DNA of 64,000 bases from Clostridiales bacterium (lineage in GTDB: Bacteria; Bacillota; Clostridia; Peptostreptococcales; Acidaminobacteraceae), in NCBI GenBank assembly GCA_016342415.1, contig JAEIOD010000002.1, forward strand, positions 1 through 64,000, in the 5' to 3' direction. The notes under the pieces were generated by a model, which saw only the letters and a program-made list of their open reading frames with translations, made no database searches and was not told the origin of the DNA. A program made the translations under genes and the position numbers. This document shows, piece by piece, positions 1 through 8,651 of the stretch; positions within the stretch are counted from its first letter, which is position 1, and each line of letters begins with the position of its first letter.

Positions 1-156
1 AACTCTGAGTTGACAGAGTTCCTCTAAATCTAAATCTAGATTGATTACTGTACTTAGAGTTTCATGGTCTAATCCTATTTTTTTTTGGTTTAAGATGACA
101 GCACCTGTAAAAGTACTACCATACCAACTCACTTGGCTTACAATATCTTTGAGCAT
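1..156 (-). CDS. Hypothetical protein, N-terminal part, runs off the left edge
   Basis: An open frame of 52 codons starts at ATG 156 and continues past position 1. It begins MLKDIVSQVSWYGSTFTGAV and has an acidic, leucine-rich stretch (NLDLDLEELCQLRV) at the edge. I do not recognise a family. No convincing ribosome-binding site precedes the ATG, and its first codons lie against the recombinase remnant on the other strand. It may be a chance open frame, a decayed gene or a gene with another start. The absence of stops over 52 codons in such AT-rich DNA is the only support. Confidence 0.3.
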   Translation of the reverse strand, partial: MLKDIVSQVSWYGSTFTGAVILNQKKIGLDHETLSTVINLDLDLEELCQLRV

Positions 157-202
157 ATTGTTAAGTCTTATTTTGAAAGCATTTCAACGATGTGGTACTT
201 CT

Positions 203-256
203 CATATGTATGTCTGATATTATCCAAACGTTTGGATAATATCAGACATACATATG
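203..256. repeat. Perfect 54-bp palindrome without spacer
   Basis: The two 27-nt arms (203-229 and 230-256) are exact reverse complements with no loop. The centre is CCAAAC/GTTTGG and the ends are CATATG. The right arm encodes the start of the recombinase signature (DNIRHTY), so the left arm looks like an inverted copy of coding sequence. Symmetry stops exactly at 202/257. Confidence 0.9.
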
Positions 257-473
257 CAACTTTATTATTATCTCAAGGAGTAGACTTCAAAACAATTCAA
301 TCGCGTCTTGGACATTCAACTATCAATACTACACTTAATATATATTCTCATGTTAGTTTGGAAATGCAAAAAAAGCAGTAGAGAAACTTGATTCTGTAAT
401 CAATGGCGACAAAGTAAAAAAAACCACCTGCTACATGCAAGTGATTTCAACATTCTACGAATCTGATATTTAA
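235..473 (+). pseudogene. Tyrosine recombinase/integrase C-terminal remnant, frameshifted
   Basis: Translation from about 235 gives NIRHTYATLLLSQGVDFKTI followed by QSRLGHSTINTTLNIYSHVS. This is the C-terminal catalytic part of phage/transposon tyrosine recombinases: R and H of the RHxxA-like box, the LGH box and the Tyr nucleophile in IYSHV. No N-terminal domain or first catalytic Arg is visible upstream, where the frame is disrupted by the palindrome. A 7-A tract at 368-374 shifts the frame to an early stop. Removing one A restores an open tail (AVEKLDSVINGDKVKK...) to TAA 471-473. It is therefore a 5'-truncated, frameshifted relic of an integrated element. Confidence 0.8.
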
Positions 474-476
474 TAA

Positions 477-1610
477 TTAACTTCTGCTTTTTCTGTATAT
501 TATACTCGCAACAAGTGCTGTAAATGGTACGGTTAAGATAATGCCAATACTACCTGATAAACCTTGAATGAGTTCTACTGATAAAAATGGCATGTTGATA
601 AGTTGTCTAAAGCTCATATTGTATCCCCAAAGTATTAACATGAGTCCTAGTGAACCACCCATAAATGCCAATATCAATGTATTTGCCATGGTGCCCATTA
701 TATCTTTGCCAATCTTCATACCGGTTTGGAATAAACTCTTATGTGACAATTTTGGATTAAGTGCATAGATTTCATGCATGGATGAAGCGATTGACATGCT
801 GACGTCCATCACGGCACCCATAGATGCAATCAATATAGATGCAAACAGCAATCCTTTGATTTTTATACCGTAATCTAAAACTATATAGACCAGTTGGGTA
901 CCCTTTTCCATATTCACGCCTGTTAAATAAGTCATTTTTCCAAATATAAAAGATATGATACCTGCAGCTACAATCCCAGAAATCGTTCCAATTATTGCAA
1001 CAAACGACTTTTGATTGTATCCACCTATTAAAATAAATGATACTACACTAGAAACGACTGCACATAATATGGTGATCAACATCGGATTAAAGCCTTTAAA
1101 TATACAAGGTATCATCACAAATATAAACATTGTTGAAGTAAAAAGTAAAGCAACAATAGAATAAAATCCGTTTTTTCCTCCAAAGTAAATCATAACACCT
1201 ATAAATAGTGTGACGAGTGCCAATAACATGGTTGATCGTTTGTGATTGTACACCCAGACACTAATGCCGTCTTCTTGTTCTGTAATACCTACTATAATAC
1301 GTTGATTTACACTCGTTACAACATTATGACCTTGGTCTATGGTATTGATGACTTCTTGTATCTCCCCCTTATACTGACCGGTTAGAACTTCTACAGCAAG
1401 TATTTGTTTACCGATTAACATGTCGTCTACCACTGGATCAAATTTTAAATCTTCTTCTAAAACAAGTCTGACAACAGCTTCTTCATAATCCTGAGTGAAA
1501 AACTTAGGAATATCCATTTTTTCTTTTACCATTGTTGATACCAAAATAATAATCGGTATCAATATAATGGTTATGATTAATAACCATCTATGTATTGATT
1601 TTTCTTTCAT
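477..1610 (-). CDS. YibE/F-like multi-pass membrane protein
   Basis: The 377-aa protein has one N-terminal membrane helix (about 9-28), a roughly 100-residue extracytoplasmic region, then seven hydrophobic helices. This is the layout and length of the YibE/F family, which is found in Firmicutes and has no established biochemical role. Start ATG 1610 follows a GGGGG stretch; an upstream in-frame start at 1643 would overlap the neighbouring gene. The 3' end sits just behind the recombinase remnant. It lies directly downstream of the VOC gene and may share its transcript. Family assignment is from topology and sequence character; no ligand can be proposed. Confidence 0.7.
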   Translation of the reverse strand: MKEKSIHRWLLIITIILIPIIILVSTMVKEKMDIPKFFTQDYEEAVVRLVLEEDLKFDPVVDDMLIGKQILAVEVLTGQYKGEIQEVINTIDQGHNVVTSVNQRIIVGITEQEDGISVWVYNHKRSTMLLALVTLFIGVMIYFGGKNGFYSIVALLFTSTMFIFVMIPCIFKGFNPMLITILCAVVSSVVSFILIGGYNQKSFVAIIGTISGIVAAGIISFIFGKMTYLTGVNMEKGTQLVYIVLDYGIKIKGLLFASILIASMGAVMDVSMSIASSMHEIYALNPKLSHKSLFQTGMKIGKDIMGTMANTLILAFMGGSLGLMLILWGYNMSFRQLINMPFLSVELIQGLSGSIGIILTVPFTALVASIIYRKSRS

Positions 1611-1617
1611 ATGCCCC

Positions 1618-1989
1618 CTACCAGTTTGATTTGCAAATAACAACTACGTTTCCATCTGGGTCTAATAATGCAATCCCTTTATCATGCCAGTACGGGTTTC
1701 TTGTTTCTACTTTCGGATGATGAATAAATGTTTCTTCAAGCTTCAAATATTCTTCTTCTGATTCACAATAAAACACCAACAGATCATCAGGATCCAAAAC
1801 CCTATTGGGCTCTTCATCAGATGTTGTAAATTCCAAGTCATACTCACTTTGATTTCCTAAAAATATGCCATCATAACCATCATGATCTTGAAAAGATCCG
1901 AGGACTTTAAATCCTAGCTGCTTACAATAGAAATCCTTAATATTACTGATTGATTTGGTATGTTTGGCGATTCTCATTTGTTGAAACAT
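1618..1989 (-). CDS. VOC-superfamily protein, YycE-like
   Basis: A 123-aa single-domain glyoxalase/bleomycin-resistance fold protein. It opens with MRIAKHTKSISNIKDFYCKQ and contains LGFKVLGSFQDHDGYDGIFL, a DLLVFY strand and the closing LLDPDGNVVVICKS motif, close to the B. subtilis YycE pattern. Such proteins are metal-dependent isomerases, dioxygenases or antibiotic-binding proteins; the substrate here is unknown. Start ATG 1989 is chosen because GGGAGG lies 7 nt upstream (ggaggatattATG). The frame extends to 2025 but without a ribosome-binding site. It ends 7 bp before the YibE/F start, so co-transcription is likely. Confidence 0.75.
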   Translation of the reverse strand: MFQQMRIAKHTKSISNIKDFYCKQLGFKVLGSFQDHDGYDGIFLGNQSEYDLEFTTSDEEPNRVLDPDDLLVFYCESEEEYLKLEETFIHHPKVETRNPYWHDKGIALLDPDGNVVVICKSNW

Positions 1990-2106
1990 AATATCCTCCC
2001 ATAATATCTTGATAATAGTATTCAACTTCTAACCTATTGTCACTTGATTACATCCTTTTCTTTACTTGTATACAATAATTCATCCGACTATTGAAGTGGT
2101 GTTCAT

Positions 2107-2484
2107 AGTCTTAAAGCCGATTTTTCAACCAGCATTCGTATTGTTTCTGTAATAACATCCAAATCTCTTCAGTGACTGGTATTACAAAAACAGTCAGTTC
2201 CACTCGATGATCCGCTTTTGAGATCCAGATAAACCATTGTTGTGCTAATTTACTTCCTTTAATGTTTCATGAAGAGGACATCAGTTTTGCAAAACAGATT
2301 TCCTTCTACATCAACATGATTAGCATATTGTCATAACACTACTCTCTTATAACATCACTTTCTTTAAATCCGGTAATATTTTCAGCACTTTTATTCCAAA
2401 AAGTTGTCTTTCTATCTTTATCAACGCAATATACATCATCGTTAACACTGTCTAGAACATGTTTATAAAATCTTTATTAGGCAT
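2107..2484 (-). pseudogene. Decayed PAS-domain gene, probably from a PAS-GGDEF signalling protein
   Basis: A good ribosome-binding site (GGGAGG) and ATG 2484 open the frame MPNKDFINMF, which stops at once. Shifting frame gives VLDSVNDDVYCVDKDRKTTF then WNKSAENITGFKESDV, a clear PAS core (VYxVDxDRKxxFWNxxAExxTG). Further on, broken frames give VDVEGNLFCKTDVLF and VYLDLKSGS, matching the second half of PAS domains attached to diguanylate cyclases. At least two frameshifts and several stops interrupt it and no GGDEF part remains. The rest of 1990-2735 holds only AT-rich DNA and the upstream region of the next gene. Confidence 0.7.
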
Positions 2485-2735
2485 AAATGATCTACCTCCC
2501 TTTTAATTATACCACTGCACATTAAACTTACACATCATTTGCAAACTAAAATATGAGTTAATTATGTAGTAATAAATAAGCTTAATAAAATTTATTAAGA
2601 TCAAATTTTTCTGATAACTTTCTTTACCATGTCGAAATACACCTTTATAGAATAATGACAACAACAGTTAAAATCATATAAACCATTTTATAAAATTTTC
2701 AATATGATAAGATTATGATGTATAAGGAGGTTTCT

Positions 2736-3563
2736 ATGTTAAAAACAAGACTGCTGAAAATAAAAAATAACGACTTCAAATTAAAAGAAACGGAATCTAT
2801 CCAAGATTATCTAGAAGATATTTTAGTTCATATAGGTGATTTAGACTCTGAACTACGAGATGATTTAATCTATACAACGTTTTGCTATTGGATAGATGTG
2901 TATCAGTATTTTGACAAAGAGTCACTGAATCAATTGACTGATACTCTAATATCAAAGGACTTCTTATTTAAGAATATTGGATATGTTAATGATGATGTTT
3001 TTACGAGAAGTTTTTCTGTACTAACTCTTGGTCTGATACTTAATTATCAAAAAGAAAATCCGTTCTTGGAGACTCAAAAATTAATACACCTATCAGAGGT
3101 ATTACTTGAATATCTAGACAAGGAAATAGATTACCGAGGCTATACTGAACATGGTTGGGCGCACAGCATCGCTCATAGTGCCGATGCGATCCATCACCTA
3201 CTTCGTTGCCATCTTGAAAAAGAAGACAATCATCGTATTCTGACAGGTATATTCAATAAGTTAAAAACAATAGACAAACCATTAACGGCAGACGAATATG
3301 AACGTTTGGCAACTCCAATTGTAGAAGAATTCATCAACAAGAAATTATTATCTCAAACCGAGTTAACACAATGGTTTGAACAGTTCGAAAAAATTGTGAC
3401 TCTTGAAGATACCTTGCATAAATTCAATGCCAGAATGAATGTAAGACATTTCATTCGTTCCATATACTTCAGACTGGACTTGATTGAAACACCACAATCA
3501 TTTTTGGATGTTTTAACGGATATTGAAAGAACACTCAACCCTTATCACATCGTTACAGAGTAA
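2736..3563 (+). CDS. DUF2785 family protein
   Basis: A 275-aa soluble, helix-rich protein. The conserved stretch YTEHGWAHSIAHSADAIHHL at about 142-161 is the hallmark of DUF2785 proteins, and its His/Asp pattern suggests a metal site (inference). The biochemical function of the family is unknown. Start ATG 2736 follows AAGGAGG by 5 nt; the earlier in-frame ATG at 2715 lacks a site. The gene stands alone on the plus strand and converges on folA, sharing a bidirectional hairpin. Confidence 0.75.
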   Translation: MLKTRLLKIKNNDFKLKETESIQDYLEDILVHIGDLDSELRDDLIYTTFCYWIDVYQYFDKESLNQLTDTLISKDFLFKNIGYVNDDVFTRSFSVLTLGLILNYQKENPFLETQKLIHLSEVLLEYLDKEIDYRGYTEHGWAHSIAHSADAIHHLLRCHLEKEDNHRILTGIFNKLKTIDKPLTADEYERLATPIVEEFINKKLLSQTELTQWFEQFEKIVTLEDTLHKFNARMNVRHFIRSIYFRLDLIETPQSFLDVLTDIERTLNPYHIVTE

Positions 3564-3568
3564 AAATA

Positions 3569-3594
3569 AACCTATGGTTTTTTCACCATAGGTT
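3569..3594. terminator. Bidirectional terminator between the DUF2785 gene and folA
   Basis: AACCTATGG (3569-3577) pairs with CCATAGGTT (3586-3594), with a T-rich loop and A/T flanks. It lies between two convergent genes. Confidence 0.75.
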
Positions 3595-3598
3595 CTTA

Positions 3599-4105
3599 TT
3601 ATTTTCTCTTGTAGATTCCAAAAACATGTGGATGCATGTGTTCAATGTTTTCTCTGTCTGCTTTGATACTATCTAGTACCCATTCCTGTGAGATATTCGG
3701 GAAATAGACATCGGCCTCAAAATCTTCAAATATATGAGTGATATACAAAGTATCTGCTATTGGCATAAATTGATTGTATATTGAAGCTCCTCCAATAACA
3801 AATATTTTTTTCTCATCATTTGTATTCAGACGTTTAGCAATCTCTATACTCTCCTCAATGCTCTTAGCTATATATGTGCCTTCATGTTGAAAATCATCAT
3901 CTCTAGTAATTATAATGTTATCTCTATGTTTTAACGGCCCATTCGGTAGAGATAAAAATGTCTTTCTACCCATAATCACAATCTGATTTTTAGTGACTCT
4001 TTGAAAATACTTCAAATCAGGTTTAATATGACATAATAATGCATTGGATAATCCAATTTCATAATGCTTCCCTATTGCTACTATAATGTTAATTTCTGAC
4101 ATCAT
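3599..4105 (-). CDS. folA: Dihydrofolate reductase
   Basis: The 168-aa enzyme reduces 7,8-dihydrofolate to tetrahydrofolate with NADPH. Visible family motifs are the N-terminal VAIGKHYEIGLSNALLCHI region (normally GxxNxLPWxxPxDxxxF), IVIMGRKTFLSLP around the cofactor site, FVIGGASIYNQF and YITHI. The usual Trp of the Met20 loop and the catalytic acid region are altered (ALLCHIKPDLKYF keeps the Asp). It starts at ATG 4105 or the adjacent ATG 4102, right after AAGGAGG. It is 7 bp downstream of thyA, which produces its substrate, so the two form a dTMP-cycle operon. Confidence 0.93.
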   Translation of the reverse strand: MMSEINIIVAIGKHYEIGLSNALLCHIKPDLKYFQRVTKNQIVIMGRKTFLSLPNGPLKHRDNIIITRDDDFQHEGTYIAKSIEESIEIAKRLNTNDEKKIFVIGGASIYNQFMPIADTLYITHIFEDFEADVYFPNISQEWVLDSIKADRENIEHMHPHVFGIYKRK

Positions 4106-4112
4106 ATCCTCC

Positions 4113-4967
4113 TTATATTCCTAAATCAAATTTCAGTTGCGGTTTAATCGGATCATAATTCTCCATTATAAAGTCATCTAATGTGAACTCAAAAAAGTTT
4201 GTTTTATCTGTTTTTAAAACCAATTTTGGTTGTGGCATATCCCCATGCTCTTCATATCTTTTGATTAATTCATTCGCTTGGTCAAAATGTCTGTCATATA
4301 TATGGAGATTATGAGTGTAATGAGCAAAAATACCAGGTTCTAACTCACAATGTCTGGCAACCATCATTTGTAAAGCAACATATTGAATTTTATTGATATG
4401 TCCAGCTACCAAATAATCATTTGAACGTTGTATAAGTGTCATATCCAGAAAACGCTTACCTGATTTATCTTTTCTGACACTCCACATTGACATAAAAGCA
4501 CATGGATTAAGCCCTTCAGTTTCTTTAAAATCTGTTTCTTGCCACAAACTCATCACATGACGTCTACCATAGGGTTGCTCAATGATACCTTTTAACAAAC
4601 CATTCATCAAATCGTACTTTCTAACGGTACCGCCATATCTCATTCCAATGGTTTTACCGTCACCTACAGCCCATTCATCCCACCAATGAATATTATATTT
4701 ATCTTTTAGTACTTCCAATTCATTTGTTTGATCTTGATAAATCCAAAAAATTTCTTTTATTCCAGCTTTCCAACGAATTCGTCTTAAAGCAGTAATTGGA
4801 TATTCACCTTTTGAAAGATCGTATTTTTCGAAATTTTGAGTAATAAATTTTGTATGAGATGGTGTACCATCTTTGTAAACTGGTCTTACGTTACCATCAA
4901 AATCATCGCTGCCTTCTTCCATGATTTCTTTTATATTATCAATATACATTTTATCTACTTTATTCAT
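4113..4967 (-). CDS. thyA: Thymidylate synthase (ThyA type, B. subtilis ThyA subfamily)
   Basis: The 284-aa enzyme makes dTMP from dUMP using methylene-tetrahydrofolate. The catalytic Cys is C156 in LNPCAFMSMWSVR. The phosphate-binding QRSNDY box, the NKIQYVALQMM helix and the NLHIYDRH segment follow in order. The Cys-Ala (not Cys-His) and NLHIY variants match the B. subtilis-type ThyA rather than the E. coli type. Start ATG 4967 follows AAGGGG. It precedes folA in the same transcript, as expected because this synthase oxidises the folate cofactor to dihydrofolate. Confidence 0.95.
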   Translation of the reverse strand: MNKVDKMYIDNIKEIMEEGSDDFDGNVRPVYKDGTPSHTKFITQNFEKYDLSKGEYPITALRRIRWKAGIKEIFWIYQDQTNELEVLKDKYNIHWWDEWAVGDGKTIGMRYGGTVRKYDLMNGLLKGIIEQPYGRRHVMSLWQETDFKETEGLNPCAFMSMWSVRKDKSGKRFLDMTLIQRSNDYLVAGHINKIQYVALQMMVARHCELEPGIFAHYTHNLHIYDRHFDQANELIKRYEEHGDMPQPKLVLKTDKTNFFEFTLDDFIMENYDPIKPQLKFDLGI

Positions 4968-5064
4968 CTTAACCCCTTCACTAAAATATTTAAGTCATTA
5001 TAATAAATAATACTAGTTATAGTTTAAGGCATTTTTTAAAAATCTACTATACTATATTCAAAAT

Positions 5065-5092
5065 AAAAAGAACTATTAAATAGTTCTTTTTT
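5065..5092. terminator. Terminator at the 3' end of the PilZ gene
   Basis: AAAAAGAACTA pairs with TAGTTCTTTTT around TTAAA. It overlaps the TAA codon of the PilZ gene and is followed on the minus strand by a run of T. It separates that gene from thyA. Confidence 0.65.
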
Positions 5093-5444
5093 GATCACCC
5101 AGTATGGAATGGCCTTTAACAAACTGTTGCAGATGTCTAAACAGCATATTATTATGTCCAATAATTTCCAATCCATATCTATTAAAAATATTATTTGTAT
5201 TCAACCACTTCACTTGAGTTAAAACCTGATAAGGTATCTGCTCCAAGTAAAATGTGAATTCAAGTGTCGCATTTTGAGGAAATTTTGTCTTTGTTATGAT
5301 CCCTATACCACCCAAAGAAACATCAAAAACTTCCATCATGATCGGTTCTTCAAAATGGACAATTTCACCCGTTGCAGTATAATAATGATAACACCAAAGT
5401 TTTACTCTATAACGAACTCTATCATGTATTCTAGTTTCTGTCAT
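5076..5444 (-). CDS. PilZ-domain c-di-GMP-binding protein
   Basis: A 122-aa single-domain protein. Both c-di-GMP-binding elements are visible: the arginine motif RIHDRVRYRVK near the N-terminus and DVSLGGIGI (D/NxSxxG) at about 57-65, followed by the PilZ beta-barrel. It is probably a cytoplasmic c-di-GMP receptor acting on motility or adhesion. Start ATG 5444 has GAGG 7 nt upstream; the in-frame ATG at 5462 does not. The gene is monocistronic and divergent from a chemoreceptor gene, and a GGDEF protein is encoded about 10 kb away. Confidence 0.85.
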   Translation of the reverse strand: MTETRIHDRVRYRVKLWCYHYYTATGEIVHFEEPIMMEVFDVSLGGIGIITKTKFPQNATLEFTFYLEQIPYQVLTQVKWLNTNNIFNRYGLEIIGHNNMLFRHLQQFVKGHSILGDQKRTI

Positions 5445-5704
5445 AATATCCTCACATTTCAATCCCGTTATATTCTACATGATATCAAAATAATATTCAA
5501 CAGATGTGCCATTATCTTTCCTTATTGAAAAAACCACATAGTTATTAACTGTTTATGGTTACAAACAAACTCTTTTCTTAATAACGATATATATTAAACT
5601 TTACCTGTATACCCACTCCAACCCCATTCTTAATCTTAAAGTTACATTTTGTAACAAATCACTTTTTTATATGTATTGATATTACATAAATTTCATAAAA
5701 ATAG

Positions 5705-5735
5705 TTGCATCAGCAAACTACTATTATGATATAAT
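5705..5735 (+). promoter_or_regulatory. Possible sigma-A promoter of the chemoreceptor gene
   Basis: TTGCAT (5705-5710) and TATAAT (5730-5735) are separated by 19 bp, longer than ideal. The 5445-5782 intergenic region also contains GTTACATTTTGTAAC (5641-5655), a 15-bp dyad that could be an operator for either divergent gene. Nothing else stands out there. Confidence 0.35.
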
Positions 5736-5782
5736 AAGAAAATTGTTAAGAAATTATCATACCCGTTTCAAGGAGGTCAATT

Positions 5783-7270
5783 ATGAATCAAAGCTTTGAC
5801 AAGCTTACACGTACTAGTAGAATCAACAAGATTATGGTTGTAATACTATGGGTTGTAACTATAATGCAAGTACTCTTCACTCTATTTGTTATCGAAAATA
5901 AAATGTTAGTTGCAACAACCGTATTGCCATTACTTTTCACGGTATCAATTACTGTAACTATTTTACATCTTAAAAAAATATGGATTTATAATATTAAATA
6001 TCTTATGATATTGGCTTTAGCGATTGTCAATATTATATTTGTTGTCATTTTTAGAGATCTAAATGGTCTGATTACAATGTATGTTGCCATTGCTGTCATT
6101 GCTTTATACCAAGAACCACTCCTCATTATATCCACTGCCGTTTTATGTGGTATGTCAATGAGTTACGGTTATTTTTCAGGCAATGGTGTTAGTATGTTTG
6201 GTGCTTTTAATACAACAAGCGGATTTGTTAACATCATATTCACACTTGCAATTTTTACATACATCGTTACAATCAACAGTCAAGCCTCTTTCAAAATGCA
6301 ACAGGCTGCAATTGAAGAAAAAGAGGAAAAAGAAGAAGCTGCTAATAACATTAAGAAAATTCTTGATGTCCTTAAAGAGTCCGTTTCGGTTTTAACAGTG
6401 ATTAGAACACAACTCATCACAGACATTGATCAAACAGAAGAAATTTCAAATACAGTCAGCAATAGTTTTATAAATATAGGTACTTTTACCTCTACACAGG
6501 AGACCTCTCTACTAGATATGGCCGATAAAGTTTCTCATCAAATGATAGAAATACAAAAAGTAGTTGAGGAAAATACTCATGTATACCAGTTTACCGAAAA
6601 AACAAATGAGATCACAACACAAGTTTCAGAGAAAGTTAAACAACTCTCATCTGATATGACAGTTGTAACATCTAACACCTCAGATGCCGTTATCTCAATA
6701 GATGAATTTGTTATGTATGCTAAAAATGTTGGCGATGTATTGGAATCTGTCAATAAAACCAGTGAACAAATCAACTTACTAGCACTTAATGCTGCCATAG
6801 AAGCAGCAAGAGCTGGTGAACATGGTAAAGGATTTGCCGTAGTTGCTCAAGAAGTAGGCAAACTTGCCATAGAATCCAAAGAATCAACCGTGCAGATTTC
6901 TGATATTCTAAATAAAATTACATTAAAGGCAAATGAGTTATCTGTTCAAATTGCTACAATAAACTCAAATATAACCAATAGCAATCATATAACTGAAAAC
7001 ATTGTAACTGTTTTTGACAGTTTAAAAGAAGATGCTACACAAGCAGCTGAAAACTCAAAGAAAGCAATGACACAAGCAGCTGAAGCTGAGAAATATTCAA
7101 TCATCTTTAAAAGCAAAGTTAATGATGTTATTAACCTATCAAATCAAACCTCTGATGTTGTACAGCATTCACTATCAGATGTCACCAAGCAAAATCAGCT
7201 GGTTTCGCAGATTGTTTCAAAAAGCGAAGAACTGAATACTGTCATTAAAGAATTAGAACATTATCTTTAA
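5783..7270 (+). CDS. Methyl-accepting chemotaxis protein with six-helix membrane domain
   Basis: The 495-aa protein starts with about six membrane helices (17-37, 41-62, 72-90, 95-108, 112-130, 147-164) and has no large extracellular sensor domain. A coiled-coil signalling region follows. Its conserved hairpin tip reads [20 protein letters not shown] then [15 protein letters not shown] at about 327-361, the CheA/CheW contact site. The input is therefore likely sensed in or at the membrane (inference). There is no obvious HAMP domain; a charged KEEKEEAA stretch joins membrane and signalling parts. ATG 5783 follows AAGGAGG by 6 nt. The gene stands alone, so the receptor works with che genes elsewhere. 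Confidence 0.9.
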   Translation: MNQSFDKLTRTSRINKIMVVILWVVTIMQVLFTLFVIENKMLVATTVLPLLFTVSITVTILHLKKIWIYNIKYLMILALAIVNIIFVVIFRDLNGLITMYVAIAVIALYQEPLLIISTAVLCGMSMSYGYFSGNGVSMFGAFNTTSGFVNIIFTLAIFTYIVTINSQASFKMQQAAIEEKEEKEEAANNIKKILDVLKESVSVLTVIRTQLITDIDQTEEISNTVSNSFINIGTFTSTQETSLLDMADKVSHQMIEIQKVVEENTHVYQFTEKTNEITTQVSEKVKQLSSDMTVVTSNTSDAVISIDEFVMYAKNVGDVLESVNKTSEQINLLALNAAIEAARAGEHGKGFAVVAQEVGKLAIESKESTVQISDILNKITLKANELSVQIATINSNITNSNHITENIVTVFDSLKEDATQAAENSKKAMTQAAEAEKYSIIFKSKVNDVINLSNQTSDVVQHSLSDVTKQNQLVSQIVSKSEELNTVIKELEHYL

Positions 7271-7332
7271 TATAAAAACACTCTTTTTTTTCTTGAAAAT
7301 AGGATATAATTAATCTGTTGAAGGGAGGAAAT

Positions 7333-7719
7333 ATGGCTAAAATTACAGGCATTGGTGCAATATTCTTAAAAACAAAAAAAGAAGTTCCAACACTCCTAAA
7401 TTGGTATCAAGATGTTTTAGGACTTGATATCACTGAGTATGGTATCAACTTCTTGATACCAAACGAACTCACACTAATCACTTTTGATAATGAAGAAGGT
7501 GAAGCCACTCTTAATTTTACAGTTGATAATTTAGAAGTATTTTTGGAAGAATTACGAGCAAAAGACGTTGTCATCCATCAGGAAATTGAAGATTATGATT
7601 ATGGTAAATTTGCTAAGATAAAAGACCCATATGGTAAAATAGTAGAACTTTGGGAAACAAAAAAAGAAAACTATATAAAGATGGTAAAAAAAGAAATGGC
7701 AGATTACAAGGAATCTTAA
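7333..7719 (+). CDS. VOC-superfamily (glyoxalase-like) protein
   Basis: A 128-aa single-domain protein. The VOC pattern is clear: FLKTKKEVPTLLNWYQDVLG, a central FTVDNLEVFLEELRAKDV helix, and the C-terminal KIKDPYGKIVELWE metal-ligand strand. The substrate is unknown. Start ATG 7333 follows GGGAGG by 6 nt; an upstream TTG at 7318 is less likely. The last codons overlap the 3' end of the convergent ArsA-like gene by 4 bp within a long inverted repeat, so both proteins end in nearly the same residues. Confidence 0.8.
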   Translation: MAKITGIGAIFLKTKKEVPTLLNWYQDVLGLDITEYGINFLIPNELTLITFDNEEGEATLNFTVDNLEVFLEELRAKDVVIHQEIEDYDYGKFAKIKDPYGKIVELWETKKENYIKMVKKEMADYKES

Positions 7720-7744
7720 GATTCCTTGAAATAATCTGCCATTT
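7694..7744. terminator. Long inverted repeat, a bidirectional terminator inside two convergent coding ends
   Basis: AAATGGCAGATTA (7694-7706) pairs with TAATCTGCCATTT (7732-7744), and CAAGGAATCTT (7707-7717) with AAGATTCCTTG (7718-7728). Only AAA (7729-7731) is unpaired. The repeat encodes the C-terminus of both convergent genes. Confidence 0.8.
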
Positions 7745-8639
7745 GATTTATTGTGCCACTTTGCATGTCTTCTTGAAACATGGGTACTTTGTAGATTGTC
7801 TCAACCTTAAAATAACTCTCAATTTCATCTAAATATGTCTTTTCATACTTTTTCTTTTGACTCCAGAAAGGATCCATTGTATCAGGCAAAATCCTATTTA
7901 CAACAAGATACTTCACTGGTATTTTGTATTTTTTTAACAGCTGTACAGCTTTTTTTGTTTCCTCTATAGGTAGTCTTTCAGCATTCATAACAAATACGAA
8001 TCCTAGGTTATCCTCATCCATCATAATGCTTCTTGCCTTTTCCAAATTTTCTTTTCTACGTGTTAATATTTTTATGATAGGGTCTTCTTCTGATTCTTTA
8101 TGACCTTTGATACGATTTGTCATTCTTTTTAAAGCCATTGTATTTCTTCTCTTCTTTAATAAGGAATCCATCCAAGCACCCAACATTTCAGGCAATGATA
8201 ATAATCTTACCGTATGTCCAGTAGGTGCTGTATCAAAAATAATAAAATCATAATGTTCTGAGGTCTCATTAATGATTTGTACCATTTTATCAAATAATGC
8301 GGATTCATGTGAACCTGGAGAAACTCTTGCCGCATCCAATTGTTTGTTCATTTCATCCAAGATAATAGGACTCACAATACGACTCATATTACTTTTTATT
8401 TCTCGAATATAACCATCTGCTTCTTTTTGTGGATCGATTTCCAAAGCATCTAAATTCTCTTTAATCGGGATAATTTTGGGTCCGATTTTCATATTGAATA
8501 AATCAGAAGTAGAATGTGCCGGATCTGTTGATACCAACAGTACTTTACATCCTTGATCAGCTTTTGAAACTGCAAAAGCTGATGAACAACTGGTTTTTCC
8601 AACGCCACCTTTGCCACCAAAAAATAAAATTTTACTCAT
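7716..8639 (-). CDS. ArsA/Get3-family ATPase
   Basis: The 307-aa protein has the deviant Walker A motif GGKGGVGKT at residues 8-16, switch I VSTDPAHSTSDLF, and switch II FDTAPTGHTVRLL. These define the anion-transporting ATPase ArsA/Get3 family of SIMIBI NTPases. Bacterial single-domain members are not necessarily arsenite pumps. No arsB, arsR or metal-binding Cys cluster is nearby, so an arsenic role is not supported. It sits 12 bp downstream of a 91-aa acidic protein that may be its partner. Start ATG 8639 follows GGAGAG. Confidence 0.85.
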   Translation of the reverse strand: MSKILFFGGKGGVGKTSCSSAFAVSKADQGCKVLLVSTDPAHSTSDLFNMKIGPKIIPIKENLDALEIDPQKEADGYIREIKSNMSRIVSPIILDEMNKQLDAARVSPGSHESALFDKMVQIINETSEHYDFIIFDTAPTGHTVRLLSLPEMLGAWMDSLLKKRRNTMALKRMTNRIKGHKESEEDPIIKILTRRKENLEKARSIMMDEDNLGFVFVMNAERLPIEETKKAVQLLKKYKIPVKYLVVNRILPDTMDPFWSQKKKYEKTYLDEIESYFKVETIYKVPMFQEDMQSGTINQMADYFKES

Positions 8640-8651
8640 AATCTCTCCTGT

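Noticed and set aside
7716..8639. Arsenite efflux ATPase
   Set aside because: ArsA fold is clear, but there is no arsB/acr3, arsR or arsD nearby and no Cys metal site, so an arsenic role was not assigned.
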